From contig JANTQA010000026.1 in NCBI GenBank assembly GCA_027625915.1, forward strand, positions 434,001-498,000: 64,000 nucleotides of DNA, in the 5' to 3' direction. The DNA comes from Anaeramoeba flamelloides. Taxonomy: Eukaryota; Metamonada; Anaeramoebidae. Numbering within the stretch: the stretch's first letter is position 1; each line of letters opens with the position of its first letter. The position numbers were made by a program, and so were the translations under genes. This document shows, piece by piece, positions 35,641 to 47,290 of the stretch. The notes under the pieces were generated by a model. The model saw only the letters and a list, made by a program, of their open reading frames with translations, ran no database searches and was not told the origin of the DNA.

Positions 35641-37813
35641 TAGAACCCTTCTTTTGATACTAGTTTCGTTTTTTTTTTCAATTAATGCTATTTTTCTATT
35701 ATTAGAATCTTAAGACACCAATTTATTGAATTTTGTAACGGCCATTTTTTTTTTCAAATGATGTTTTAAATCACTAAAAACAACTTACAAAACAAAAGTA
35801 ACTCAAAAATTTCAAATTAAATAAAACAAATAAAATGATTTTTATTTTTTTTTAATTTTTTTTAAGGAAAGATTGCATAAAACAAAAGATATTGGTTTGT
35901 GATACATACCCCGCACAAGGACACATGATTATTGTGGTTTTTATTAAAGTGCCTTGAACTTTTTGACCAAATTTAAGGAAATGTTAAATTCTGGTTGTTC
36001 TTTTCTTGCTTTCTTTTTCTTTTTTTGAACATCGGTTTTTTATTTGAAACTAAAGTTGCTATTATGATACTATTTTTATTTTTAGTTCCTATCCGGTTAA
36101 CCAAGTTTATTCCTCCATTTTCTTGTTGATTAAATAGAAAGAAAAAAAAAAAAAACACATGAAATAAAAAAAAAATGAAATTAAAAAATTAAAATCTTTT
36201 CATTTTACTTTTATAAAAAAGGACAAAAAAAAAAGAAAATAAACTGTATTAATATACAAAAGAATTACAAGATGCCAATTTTTAAATAACCAATGAATTT
36301 ATTTTTTTTGAAAATTCTTTATAATTATCAAGATCAAAAACAGAATTTTACCTAAAAACATGATATACCTTTTGGCTGATCTTTTTCAGTCACTTTTTGT
36401 AATAAAAACCCCACAATATTCTAGAACCCCTTTCCAAAAAAAAAATAAAATCTTTAGATTCTATCTTTAGTCTTCTTTGAACTATTTTAATAATCATTTT
36501 TTTGAATTTATTCAATTTTTTTTTTTTACAATTTTTCTTTTTCTTTTTTTGATTACTAATTTATGAAAGTCAATTCGAAAAAATAAGATTTGAAAAAAAC
36601 AATAAACTCTTCGAGAATTGAGGATATGTATTTTTTTTCTTTTAAAAAAGATTCATTTGTTATTAAAAAAATATTTTTGTTAAAATTTTTGTTTATAAAA
36701 AAACTTGAGACAATTTGAATGTGGACTTTCATTGAGCTGAAACAAAATTTTTTTACATTTTTTTTTTTTTGAAAATCAAATATTTGTTAAGGCATTTCTT
36801 TTTTTAATATCAATTATAATTTGAAGATTATTCTATTACTAATTTCATTTCATCTTATATTAGGATATTATTAAAAAAAAAATATTTTGCATTTTTGACT
36901 CGAAACTATTTGAGTGAAATAGAGTTTAAGAGGTGGAAACGTTTGGGAATTTAATAGAAATTATGAGGAATTTTGAATTGTAATGACAAAAAGTATAATA
37001 AAGATAAATATTTATTTTTTTCGATTAAATAGCTTGTATTTAATATTTTATTTTTAACTGGTATTCAGAAATATAATTGAAAACGTGACAAATGGCCAAT
37101 ACTCTACAAATTCATGATAATCAAAAATAAAAAAAAAAAAAGCTGTGAAAAACTTGAGTTAAAAATTTTAGTGTTGAAATAACATGCCAAAATCTAACAG
37201 TTTTGTTTTTTTTTTTAAATTTAATAAACAAAAAGAATCCCAAATGCAAATTAAAGTAATTAAAAAATTATGCACAATAATGTAAAATATTATGAAAAAA
37301 CCAAAAAAAAAAAAATGATTTTTTTTTATCCACTTATTAAATTATGTTTAATATTTTTAAAATAAATATAATTAAAAATCACTTCTTGACAATGTAAGTT
37401 ACATGATATAAACTGTTTTTTATCCCCCCCCCCTATCTAGTTACCCCCAATATAATACAAATTACTTTTTGCATATGACTGGCTGCAGATATGATAATTT
37501 TTTTGAAATTAGTATACAACAGGGTAAAATAATATCACCAACAGATCTATCTTAAATAACAAGTTTTCTTAAACAAACAAAAGATTTTTTATGTTATAAA
37601 TCCAATTAATCTCAAAGATCTTACATTAACTGAGCATTGTAAGAATTTCACAACTCCTGAAAAGGAAATATTTCGCATTGTCACAAATGAATGAGATAAA
37701 AAGATTGAGATCAGTATGGTCAACTATTCACCTCATCAAGATCTACTTTGAAAATAAACGAATTTTACCTCTGTTTATTTCTTGTTTTTAGGCCTGACTA
37801 AATATTTATTAAG

Positions 37814-37981
37814 GGACTAATCTCTATTAATTTTTTTTACCTAAATGTAATAGAGATTGATAAATTTTTTTGCCAATTACATGTATTTGATAACCTGTTT
37901 ATTTTCCATAGTAAACATATTTCTTGATAAGGAATCCTTATTTAGAAATTGGTCAAAAAAAAAATAATAGAGACTAGCCCC
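37814..37981. mobile_element. TTAA MITE family A, intact copy
   Basis: TTAA at 37810-37813 and 37982-37985. Ends gggactaatctctattaat / aataatagagactagcccc. 168 bp, with the left subterminal hairpin present. Confidence 0.8.
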
Positions 37982-39707
37982 TTAAGAATTTTTTTTAATT
38001 ATTTTTACAAAGAACCAAATTAAAACAATTTTTTTAAATTAGTACAAAAAAACAATTTAGTGAAATTAAAATAGTTTTAAAAATGCGAGTAATAAAAGTA
38101 ATGTTAATATTAAACTAAACTAACTAATATTTTATCTCAAAGTTCAATAAGGAAGTCGAAATTAAATCCCCGTAAATGTCATTTTTAAGGACTCCGTTTT
38201 TAGGTCAAAACAGAGAAATAATGTATAAAATCACCCTTGAAAGAGTTACGCAACCCAAGTAATATTTGTCCAAGGAGAATTTCTTTTAGAAAAAATGTGA
38301 AAATTTCACAATTTCAATAATTTTCTCAATTTTTGCCTTGTTAGATCATGCCAAATTTTGATTTTAATATTTTAGAATTCCCATTTCAACTTTCGGAACT
38401 CACACTATTTTCTAGAGCTGTTCTCCATATTTTTTAAATTTACTTTTAAAAGTCTGAAATGTTCTCAAATTTGAAATGCACTTGAAAATCCCCAAAAGCC
38501 ATTTTTTGCAATTATTTTTTTTGTTATTTTCAATTTTCCTTTTCATTGAAAAACAAAGAAAAACATTTAGCATGAAAATGTAAAGATGACAAAAAATGTT
38601 TTTTTTTTTTTTTTGGTCCAATTTCTTCTGTGTGAAAATTTTTTTGAGAAGCGAAAGCGAAATAACACAATTACTCAACCCCCTCAAGGGTGGGAACGTA
38701 GTCCTTAAATTGACTTTGTGGAGATCCACGGGTTTTTATCAACTAATAATTTGCAAAATATTTGATTACTTGAAATAAAAAGTTACTTTTTTTAATTGGA
38801 AACTAGCAGTAACAAAAAAATGATAGCCAAGCCGTTTGGTTCACTATTTTTGAAAGTTTGAGTAACTTTTTTCAAAGTCAACATTCTTCCTTTCTTGTGA
38901 GGAATTTAATTTCTCAATAATGTGAATTGGTTCGACAATCATTTCAAAGTTCAAATATATCCATTTAAAAAAAAGTGCCACAGAAAATTTTTTTAAAAAA
39001 TATCTCGAAAAGAGATGACAAACGCTTCATGATCCATTTTTGGTCTTTTATTAAAAAAATTTTAGGATACACTTTGTTTAAAACGACTTTAATCATTGTT
39101 TACTTGTTATTTTGTACTAATTTAACCATGTTTTTAATTTTAGTTCTCAACAATAACCAACAACAAAAAAAATTGCTAAAGAAGTCTATATTCATATCGG
39201 AAAAGCGAAAATGAAAAATTTTTAGAACCCTGATCAAACCAATCTGTTTGTTGTTTTGTACTTTTGTTCCAAACTTTTTAAAACTTTGTTAGTTTTTGAA
39301 AATGGCTGTATTTCAAAAAAAATAAAATAAATAAATGTTTTGAGAGAAATAACCCAAAATGAAATTTGTGAAAGAATTAAGTTTAGTGCCTTGAAACAGA
39401 GAAATCCAAATACTTTTATTTTTTTTTGGAAAAAGCCAATTGGATTTTTATTCAAATGGTTTCTTAAATTAATGACAAATGAATTTGGTACAAGAAAAAA
39501 AAGATTTTGAGGATCTTTGTGAATAAAAATCAAAGGTAATTTAAGTCGAGACAAAATGCCTAAGAATAATTTTTTTTTGGGTTTTGGAAAAAAAAAAAAC
39601 AAATAAACAAGAAAACACAATTAATAAGTTGCAGTCAATAAGAGCTACTGATTTTTGAGAATTTTATTAAAGACCAACAAATATAAATCAAAAAACAAAA
39701 AGTACTG

Positions 39708-40437
39708 TTAACAAATAATGCAACAACTGTTATGCTTTTTAGCTGTCTTATAAAATTGTTTTGATTGCATACTGAGAACTTCAGATCGATCCACTAAATT
39801 TTCAAGTTTTTCACCTCTTTCCAAGACTTTCTCGATTGTGTCTTGGAGAACGATCGTTGTTTCGTCGAGTGTTCTCTGGATCTTTGACAATTTGTCTACT
39901 TGATTAGGATCTTGGAATTTTGTTAATAGTTGGCCGATTTGTTCAAAGGGGTATTCTTCTAATTTCCCTAATTTGTTTCTTTTAATTTGGTTTGGGTTGT
40001 AAAGGTAAATTTGAAAACAATAATTAAAAAAAAAAAAATTTTTTCATAAAAAAAGGATGAATGAATAAAGACAAAAATACAAAACAAAAAAACAAAACAA
40101 TAAATTTTACCCATAGAGCTCACTAAAATCATCCATAACTTTATTCAACAAGGCAAAGGCAACTCTTTGGGGTATATTCCGAATCACAAACAGCTACACA
40201 TGCAAGATTATCAAATCTGTTATGGACATGACAAAGATAATCGTTTTCTTTTACACTTTGTCGTTGGGATTCATTTGTCCTTTTCACTAAGGTGTCTGAG
40301 ATAAATACACACCATTCTTGAACTGTCTTTCTTTTAAAAAAGCCGAACGAGCTTAATTCATATGCACTTGCTAATAATTTTGGTTCGGTAATATTATTCC
40401 CTCTCCATTGGTATAAACAAAGTGAAAGTATTTTCAT
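39708..40437 (-). CDS. YKT6: YKT6-like R-SNARE (2 exons)
   Basis: Lipid-anchored R-SNARE for ER-Golgi, endosomal and vacuolar fusion. Exon 1 (40437-40111) encodes the longin domain: [29 protein letters not shown], then [18 protein letters not shown]. Exon 2 (39978-39708) carries the SNARE helix [20 protein letters not shown] with the R-SNARE arginine in LERGEKL, then [18 protein letters not shown] and the end NSCCIIC, a CaaX-type prenylation box (CIIC) preceded by a palmitoylatable Cys as in YKT6. The intron is 132 bp. One extra base is needed to explain the sequence: after CDSEY the reading frame slips at a CCCC run near 40174-40177; with three Cs the product is 198 aa, the length of human YKT6. 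A homopolymer error in the assembly is likelier than gene decay. Confidence 0.93.
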
Positions 40438-41427
40438 GTCAACCTAATCTTTTTCTTTTTGTTTTGAATTGTAAAAAGAAATGTAATTTGATGAGTGAAA
40501 TCAAAAAAATAAAAAAAATTCTCTCGATTTTCATTAAATAAGACTTTTTACAATCGCTTTACTGCACAAGTTATGGGTTTTGAATTTCAAAAACACTTTA
40601 CTTTATTCTAGTGACAAATAAAATTGTTTGAAAATCATTGTCATAGAATGTAAAATAAGGGAGTAAGTAGATTTTCCAATTTTTGAGTGCATCAGTTTAT
40701 ACCAAACTGAATGACTCAAATCATTTTTTGAACCAAACACAGGAATATTTTAATAAATATGAAAGAGTGGAATATATTCAAAATATAATTTATTTATAGA
40801 CAAATTAAAAGAATATAAAAAAAATGAAAATTTGAACAGAATAAATAAATAAAGCTTATTTATTTCTTGATCTTATTTGTAAAATTTGATAAATTACTTC
40901 TTCTTTTCTTGATTTTATTCTTCTTCATTAAGGAAAAACTTTTGTTTGTAAATTTTTTTAAGAAACAAATTAATTGCTCTTTATAAAGAATTTCCACAAT
41001 GAATTAAAATGCTCTTTTTATTTAATTCATCTAATTCTAGATTTTTATTAAAGAAAATAGGATATTTTTTAAATTCTTCACTTAAGAAATAAAGATTTAT
41101 TGGACGAATCTAATTAATTTGGAGAATTATTTTTTTCCAATCTAAATTGAAAACTCAAACTCATTCTGAATTTGAAGAAATTTTGGATTAGGACCTAATA
41201 AAGATAATACAGTTATCATTTTTTTAAAACTAGTTTACTTTAGGGTATAATTCTAATACTGACTTAATATAATATATAATTTAAAATTTTCTAATCAATT
41301 TTTTATTTTTTTCTCTCACATTTGAAAAAAGATTTTATTGTTTACATTTCAAAAAAAGATTCTGAAATTAGTTGATACTTGAAATATTTTTTACAAGGTA
41401 CTATTCTGAAAATCTCATTATGAAAAT

Positions 41428-41969
41428 AAGGACCATTCGAATTTTATGCTCTGCGAGGGTGGGAATACCATAAAGTATTTATGAAAAATGGTTAAAAAGT
41501 TATAAGTTTTGCTGAAAGTCAAAATATTGCAATTTTTGGGATTTTTAACGATTTGATTGAAAATTAAAAAAAAAACATTTTGAGATCCAAAAACTTTTCA
41601 AAATTGAATTCCCTCAAAAAACGGCAAATTTTAATTACAAATTTTTTACCTCTTACTCCTGTGACTTTCCACTTTATATTAAAATAGATTGATACCACTC
41701 CACTACTTTCTTGAAATACTATAATACAAGGTCGAAAGTCAAATAACTAATTCGTAAAAAATTTGTAATTAAAATTTGCGTTGTCTTGTTCGCAATTTTG
41801 AACAGTTTTTGTATCTCAAAATGTTTTTTTTTTAATTTTCAATCAAATCGTTAAAAATCCCAAAAATTGCAATATTTTGACTTTCAGCAAAACTTATAAC
41901 TTTTTAACCATTTTTCATATCTACTATATGGTATTCCAGCCCTCACAGAGCATAAAATTCGAATAGTCC
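41428..41969. mobile_element. Inverted-repeat element, family F
   Basis: Left arm from aaggaccattcgaattttat (41428 on), right arm ends aaaattcgaatagtcc and then TTAA (41970-41973); the left flank is ATAA. Arms of about 220 bp share gctctg.gaggg..gg.ata, aaaaatggttaaaaagttat, gctgaaagtcaaaatattgc and gggatttttaacgatttgat. About 542 bp with no open frame. Confidence 0.7.
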
Positions 41970-42347
41970 TTAACAAATAAATAATATTCTAAAGATTCTT
42001 TTGAATTTATCAGGATACCTGTTTCATTTAGGATTCTTAGGAGACTCAAAAATAAGAATGTAAATAATAAAAAAAGGACCAAAACAATAAACCAAGATCA
42101 TAAACAATAATCTCTTTCTTGGAAAACTCAACTTTCAAATAAAATAATAGGAAAATGATCACAAAATTTTTTCTTTATTCTTTATTATATACCAGTATAA
42201 CAATATGAAACTTTCTTATCTCCAGATTTACTATTTTTCAATGAAGAAGGCGTCTCAAATATTTTGGTAAACTGATAATTCTACAGATAATGTTCAACAA
42301 TGACTTGAAAAAAATCCAAATTAAAATATCCATGTTTTTCTCCTTAA

Positions 42348-43041
42348 TGGATTAGTCATTTACCATGAAAATGCTCCATCCTCAAGGGGTGACCTGAGAC
42401 ATAGAAAGGGTATTGTGAAATACCACTTCTTTTGGTTGACAAGATTCAAATAACGAAAAAAATTTTTCATTGGATCCTCTTTGACAAAAAATTCAACAAA
42501 TAAAAATAAGTTTAAAAGAGATCTCAATTTCAAAACATTCAAAATTTAAAAAAAAAAAAATTCATCTTTTCTCATTTTCTATTTCCCAACGGTTAAATTT
42601 CTTTAATTTAAAACAAATTAAGTTCTTGAAGTTCGCAATCAATTTGATTCGATTTAATCTAATTTGTGGTTATTTTGTAACCCTCTAAATTTGACCAAGT
42701 AAGGATATTGCAATATTCTTGCGATAAAAATAACTTATTTGAAAAATGAAAAAATTGAAATAAAAAAATTACCAAGATCTCAAAAAGTGCCAAAGATCGA
42801 CACTTCAAAACTGATAAGGTTGTTTTCAAAATTGTAATTGACAACCATTCTAATTGAAAATTGAGTGTAGCTCTTTGGCGTTTTTTCCTAAAAATGTCCT
42901 CATCTTTAGTTGTTGATTTTTAGAGATCGATTGTACATCATAGGTTGGTTGGTTTTTGATTGGTGTTAGGTCCTCGTAAAAATTACTAAAAAGTTTTTTT
43001 CCATTTCAGAAAAAAAAAATTTCACCATAATGACTCTACCC
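42348..43041. mobile_element. TTAA element family B, copy 1
   Basis: TTAA at 42344-42347 and 43042-43045. Near-full match, in reverse orientation, to 52990-53680. Termini tggattagtcattta... / ...ccataatgactctaccc are inverted. Interior landmarks: gtgccaaagatcgacacttc, taggttggttggtttttgat, ggtgttaggtcctcgtaaaa. The frames here (42360-42542, 42659-42844) are not convincing coding sequence. It is a non-autonomous DNA element of about 694 bp. Confidence 0.75.
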
Positions 43042-43045
43042 TTAA

Positions 43046-43218
43046 GGAACTAATCTCAATCAAATTTTTTTAAACCTAAATTTAATAGAGATTGAGAAAA
43101 TTTTTTGCTAATTACTTGGATTTGAAAAGCTCTGTTTATTTTGAATAATAAACATATTTCTCGAGAAGGAATCTTTATTTAGAAATTGATCAAAAAAAAA
43201 ATAATAGAGACTAGTCCC
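43046..43218. mobile_element. TTAA MITE family A, abutting family B
   Basis: Shares the single TTAA at 43042-43045 with the end of the family B element; right TTAA at 43219-43222. Ends ggaactaatctcaatc / taatagagactagtccc. 173 bp. Confidence 0.8.
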
Positions 43219-43454
43219 TTAAACAACAAAAACAAGTATTCGTACTTTTTTCTTCATTAAAAGCCGAATTGATAATAAAATTGGAAAACGTTTAACCAAA
43301 GTGAAGTATTGGTTTGCCATTCACTCATTCATTTTCTGAAAAGATTGTTAATTCATTTTTACTTTTTTAATTAATTTTAAATAATTCAGTCACTTTATTT
43401 ACTTGTTTCTCAAAAACAAAAAGAAATCAAAAAAAAAAAAAAACAAACCTCCTA

Positions 43455-44005
43455 ATGGAAAACCAAAATTCTAAAAGATTTAACAAACTCGGTCAAGTTG
43501 TTGAAAAAGTTGTATCAAAGATCTTGGAGCCTAATTTAAAGAACTTCCGATCCAATTTCCCAACGATTGGGACTGAAAATAGCAGTGTGCTTGGAGACAT
43601 TTACAAACAATTTTTAATGATCCTTCAAACAAGCATTATGTCTGAATTTGATCTCATTCAAGAAGAAAGACAAATTAAATCAAAATTAACAAAATTGGAT
43701 TATTTATTAGATCAAAAGGCGAAGCGATATCAAGATTATCAAGAAAAAAAAAACAAAAATCACTCCAGTTAGAAAAACAACAATTAAAAATTTTAAAACA
43801 CAAACAATCACAAAGGCTGAAACTAATTAACCACCTTGCACAACTCAATCAAAATAATGAAAAACTTCAAGGAGAAATCAAACATTTAAACCAAAATATA
43901 AAACAACAAATCAAAGATCACCAACAAGGAAATGACAAGGTTTCTTTAATAAAGGATCTCCAAATTTCTTCTGCAATTTCGGAAAAACTTTTGAACCAAA
44001 ACTAA
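43455..44005 (+). CDS. PMF1/Nnf1-like kinetochore protein (MIS12 complex)
   Basis: Predicted subunit of the MIS12 (MIND) complex linking inner kinetochore to microtubule-binding KNL1/NDC80. The N-terminal half RFNKLGQVVEKVVSKILEPN, NFRSNFPTI and DIYKQFLMILQTSIMSEFDL fits the Nnf1 family. IY..F...LQTSI..E...I.EE......L..LD aligns with my recollection of human PMF1 over the same stretch. The C-terminal half is coiled coil (LEKQQLKILKHKQSQRLKLI, HLAQLNQNNEKLQGEIKHLN, ending EKLLNQN). The first frame stops at 43772; the coiled coil continues in another frame. The switch falls at the A10 run (43744-43753), where an eleventh A would give one 183 aa protein. This is a likely homopolymer error; a real frameshift or transcript slippage is possible. 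No intron is seen. Confidence 0.8.
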
Positions 44006-45104
44006 AACTAATACCAATACTTTAACATAAACAAAAACTAATTGAATAAACTCAAAACATATTTTTTTTTAATTGTATTTATTTTTAATACTTAACGAAT
44101 ACATTGAATTTTTTTTACCAACTTTCTTTGGAGAAGAGGTTTTCAGAAAGCTGTGAAAAATTAATTTGGTTGATTATCATTTTTAATGTTTCCTACATCT
44201 TTATAATTTTTTAAAAAAAACAAGACTTGAATTATTAAACAAACTTGTAGGCAAGACTTTATTCCTGTAACTTCATCCTAACTAAACTCAAAATAAAAAA
44301 TAATTACCAATTATTAATTCATAAATTCGTGGTTTACCTGGTATTTACATTTTAAATTGTAATTTGCGCTTATCTATTTGTTTGTTTGATCCTTTTTTTT
44401 ATTCCTAAATATTGGCGTATGTTGGGAGAGCAAAGGTTGCTTAATATACAGAATCCACCCACACTAATAGGATTTGATATCTTACTAATAATTACCCAAA
44501 AATTACAATTTCTAAAATATCATATGAACCATAAAGGTAAATGTCGATTAGAAAAATTAAAAAAACAATTTTTTATTGCAAATTTATTTGATAGGATCTT
44601 TTTTTTATTTCTACTCCTTGTTGAAACACAATTTTGGTTCATGAAATAAAAATCAATTATTTTTGGAGAACGTTCATTTTTTTTTTTTTAGATTTAAGTG
44701 TACCACTCGCTCATAGGATAAAATAAAATGAAAATCCCATGCAAGACAAAACTTGTCTTTAATAACATTTTGTCCTGGTAATAAAGTTTATTTAAAATAT
44801 AGTCAAGATTCCAGAATTTGAAATTCTTGATCTGTTGTATTTATTGCATATAAACTTTGTTTCAGTCAAAGGGGCCCAACATTTTTTTCAAATATAAATT
44901 ATTTTATATAATTGACCTTTGAAGAACAAATAAGAAATTAGTTGATTAATACACGTTAAAGAATTGTTGATATATGTCTGATTGAAAACTTATTAATCAA
45001 TAAATTTTCTTAAAAATTGAAAAACTCAAATTCTTCGGGACACATTGAGAAAAACAACAATGTTCTTTTTGACCTTGTGCTAGTATTTGAATAATAAATA
45101 GGAA

Positions 45105-45225
45105 ACAATTTTCACTTCATTTTCCGTACATTTCTTTTAGAAATCAAGTACCCAAAAGAAGTTGGTTGGGATTTGTGGTCTCTATTTGAAAAAGGAAAAG
45201 AAAATGAAGTGGAAATGTTTCACAT
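45105..45225. mobile_element. Short palindromic element, family J
   Basis: Left ggaaacaattttcacttcat and ttccg; right ggaaaagaaaatgaagtgga and aatgtttcac. Same layout as 16066-16205, more diverged in the centre. Confidence 0.45.
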
Positions 45226-45699
45226 TTATTAATCAAATATCAGGATCAAAGATTAAATAAAATTCCAATAGAAATCGATATGATTTTTCAACAATTATTT
45301 CTATGGTTTCAATAACCTTAGAATAACACATTTTTATCAAGTGACTATTGATCTTGTAATAAAAAAATTTTTTACAACTGAATTATGTGAAAAAAAAAAT
45401 TGAAAAAAGAAAAACAAAACTGTGAAAAAATGATTACAATTTTGACAATTTCCAAAATAAAATTTTTCTTCTATTATCCATACAAATCCTTTCAACACAT
45501 GTATTCCACACATTAAAACTGCCCCTTTGGCTGAAAATAGTTAATTAGTAGGACAATTTTAAAAAAACTTTCAAATACAAGAAAAAAGTCAAGTTTTGAT
45601 GAAAAAGTTTGTAATTAAATGTAAGAAAGATTTTTACTATAATTCAACTTTGATATATTTACTTTAAAGACTATGTTTCCAATTCACCTTTTAAGTACC

Positions 45700-47290
45700 A
45701 GTGTATTTTAAAGAGGGTTTGGTGGTGTGTAAATCTCACAAATTTTTATTCAGTGAGATCTAACAAGGAAAAAATGTCAAATTTTTCTGAAAAAAGGTCT
45801 GAATTTTTTTTTGTATTGGATCTCATATTGACAAAGAATGTTGAAAAAATCAACTTTTTGAAAAAATAACCTTCTATGTCATTTTTAAACACCCTTACAC
45901 ATTGTTGGCCATTTAAACAGTTTATTTTTCTCTTTCTGAGATAAGCTGAGAAGGTTTTAAAATATATAATAGCGTGTCAATAAGGAGAAAACTGAAAAAT
46001 TTCGATGAAAAAATCTGTTGTTCTTCAATAAAGATATTTTTTGAATAGTGTTTATGATAAAGTGTTTGAATTGGAATAAATCCGCGAAATGACTCATTTC
46101 CCAAAATTGAATTGTCAATTTTTCTCAATTGACACACATATAGTTTTTTTTTTAATAAAAAAAACTGACTTATTTTGGCAAATTAAATTTCAAATGATGA
46201 TAACATTCAAAATTCTTCAAAACCTTTACCCCACACAGCCTAAGCCCAAATTCTCTTGATGCAACAAATTGTGCTTTGAGAGAAATGATCCAAACAAAAA
46301 AAATTTAATCAAAAAAGCCCATTAAAAAAATGTAAAGTAACTTTTGCATGGATCGTCTTGTTCCTAAAACAACCAAAGAAGAAGTTCTCCTCTTACTAAT
46401 GGTTGTGAGATTTAATTCAAGGAAAAACAAAAAGAACTAAATCTAAAAAAACAAAAAGTAAAATAAGCCAAAATCACAAACACTATTTTTTAATTAATAC
46501 AGTCGTTCCAGTACTGCCGTGAAAATATAATAACCCTGAAATTAATGTTCTATTCTGAAATTTTATTTTGTGTAACAAACGAAAAAGGTAAAAGAGTTAT
46601 TAAAGCTCATCATAAATACATAAAATTTATACTACAAGATTAAAAATAAGTTTTTCATTTTTTGATTTGTGGAATTGACAAATAAATTCATTTAAAATAC
46701 TTCCATTTACTTGGATCTTCAATTTCTAAAATTGTTAAAATCTCAACTTTTTACAATTTAAAAACAAAGATCGAAAAAGACAAACAAGTTTCTCATGGTT
46801 TCTGTGATTTCTTATCTTGAGAGAATTTAATTTTTATCTTGGTTTTTACAAAAAAATAACTCAATGAAGTAAGAAAAGTTGAAATTTTTGTCTTATGTTC
46901 AAAAGAAAATTTTTCTATTACAAAAAAGACAATTTTAAAATAGACAACCAATTTCTCTGTCTTATAATATTTCTCAGTAGGGTTGGAACGGATTAAATGT
47001 TTGTGGAGACAATGTACCAATTCAAATCAACCTAATCGTCAAAAATCATAGAAAATACATTCTTTTGTATTGAATGTAATTTATTGAGAATTGTTTTTTT
47101 AATGTTAAAAAAGTGTGATTATTTTTTTTTTAATTTCATTGTCACGTTGCTTAACAAGGTATTCAAGTTCAAGTATCTCAAAATGTTGTTCTGAATTTTT
47201 CATTTAAAAAATTACTCGTAAAATGATTTTGTGATCATAATTGGGAGAATATTTGAAAGATCCTGACTTTACAATTCAAATGGAAATTGA
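45700..47290. repeat. Long dispersed repeat R1, most complete copy
   Basis: 45715-46425 matches 61885-62335 plus 63575-63830 closely (landmarks ctcacaaatttttattcagt, cacccttacacattgttggc, gagataagctgagaaggttt, accccacacagcctaagccc). Its continuation to about 47290 matches the old copy at 1180-2230. The 45715-46425 part has short inverted ends (aaatctcacaa / ttgtgagattt). Minus-strand frames inside it (45922-46137, 46793-47020) show no family resemblance. Confidence 0.65.

Larger units (their letters stand above)
32400..39707. other. 7 kb spacer without a recognised gene
   Basis: Contains the foldback element 32822-33373, family A MITE 37814-37981, a C10 run at 37425-37434, and many T/A runs. 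Two minus-strand frames have somewhat protein-like sequence (35416-35640, and a GC-richer patch near 38600-38730). Neither could be identified. Confidence 0.45.
40438..43454. other. Repeat-rich spacer upstream of YKT6 and PMF1 genes
   Basis: The divergent YKT6 and PMF1 genes are separated by 3 kb that contains inverted-repeat element F (41428-41969) and two abutting TTAA elements (42348-43041 and 43046-43218). No gene is seen. Each promoter should lie within a few hundred bases of its start. Confidence 0.5.

Noticed and set aside
38596-38778. GC-richer patch with ccctcaagggtgggaacg on both strands open
   Set aside because: Short frames on both strands with no recognisable protein; no element boundary could be found.
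39234-39620. 128-codon minus frame downstream of YKT6
   Set aside because: Phe/Leu/Lys-dominated as expected from AT-rich sequence; the + strand shows an equally plausible short frame, and no family was recognised.
42360-42844. Minus-strand frames within family B (and 53462-53668 on the other copy)
   Set aside because: The two full copies do not preserve a common frame and no domain is visible; treated as non-coding parts of a non-autonomous element.
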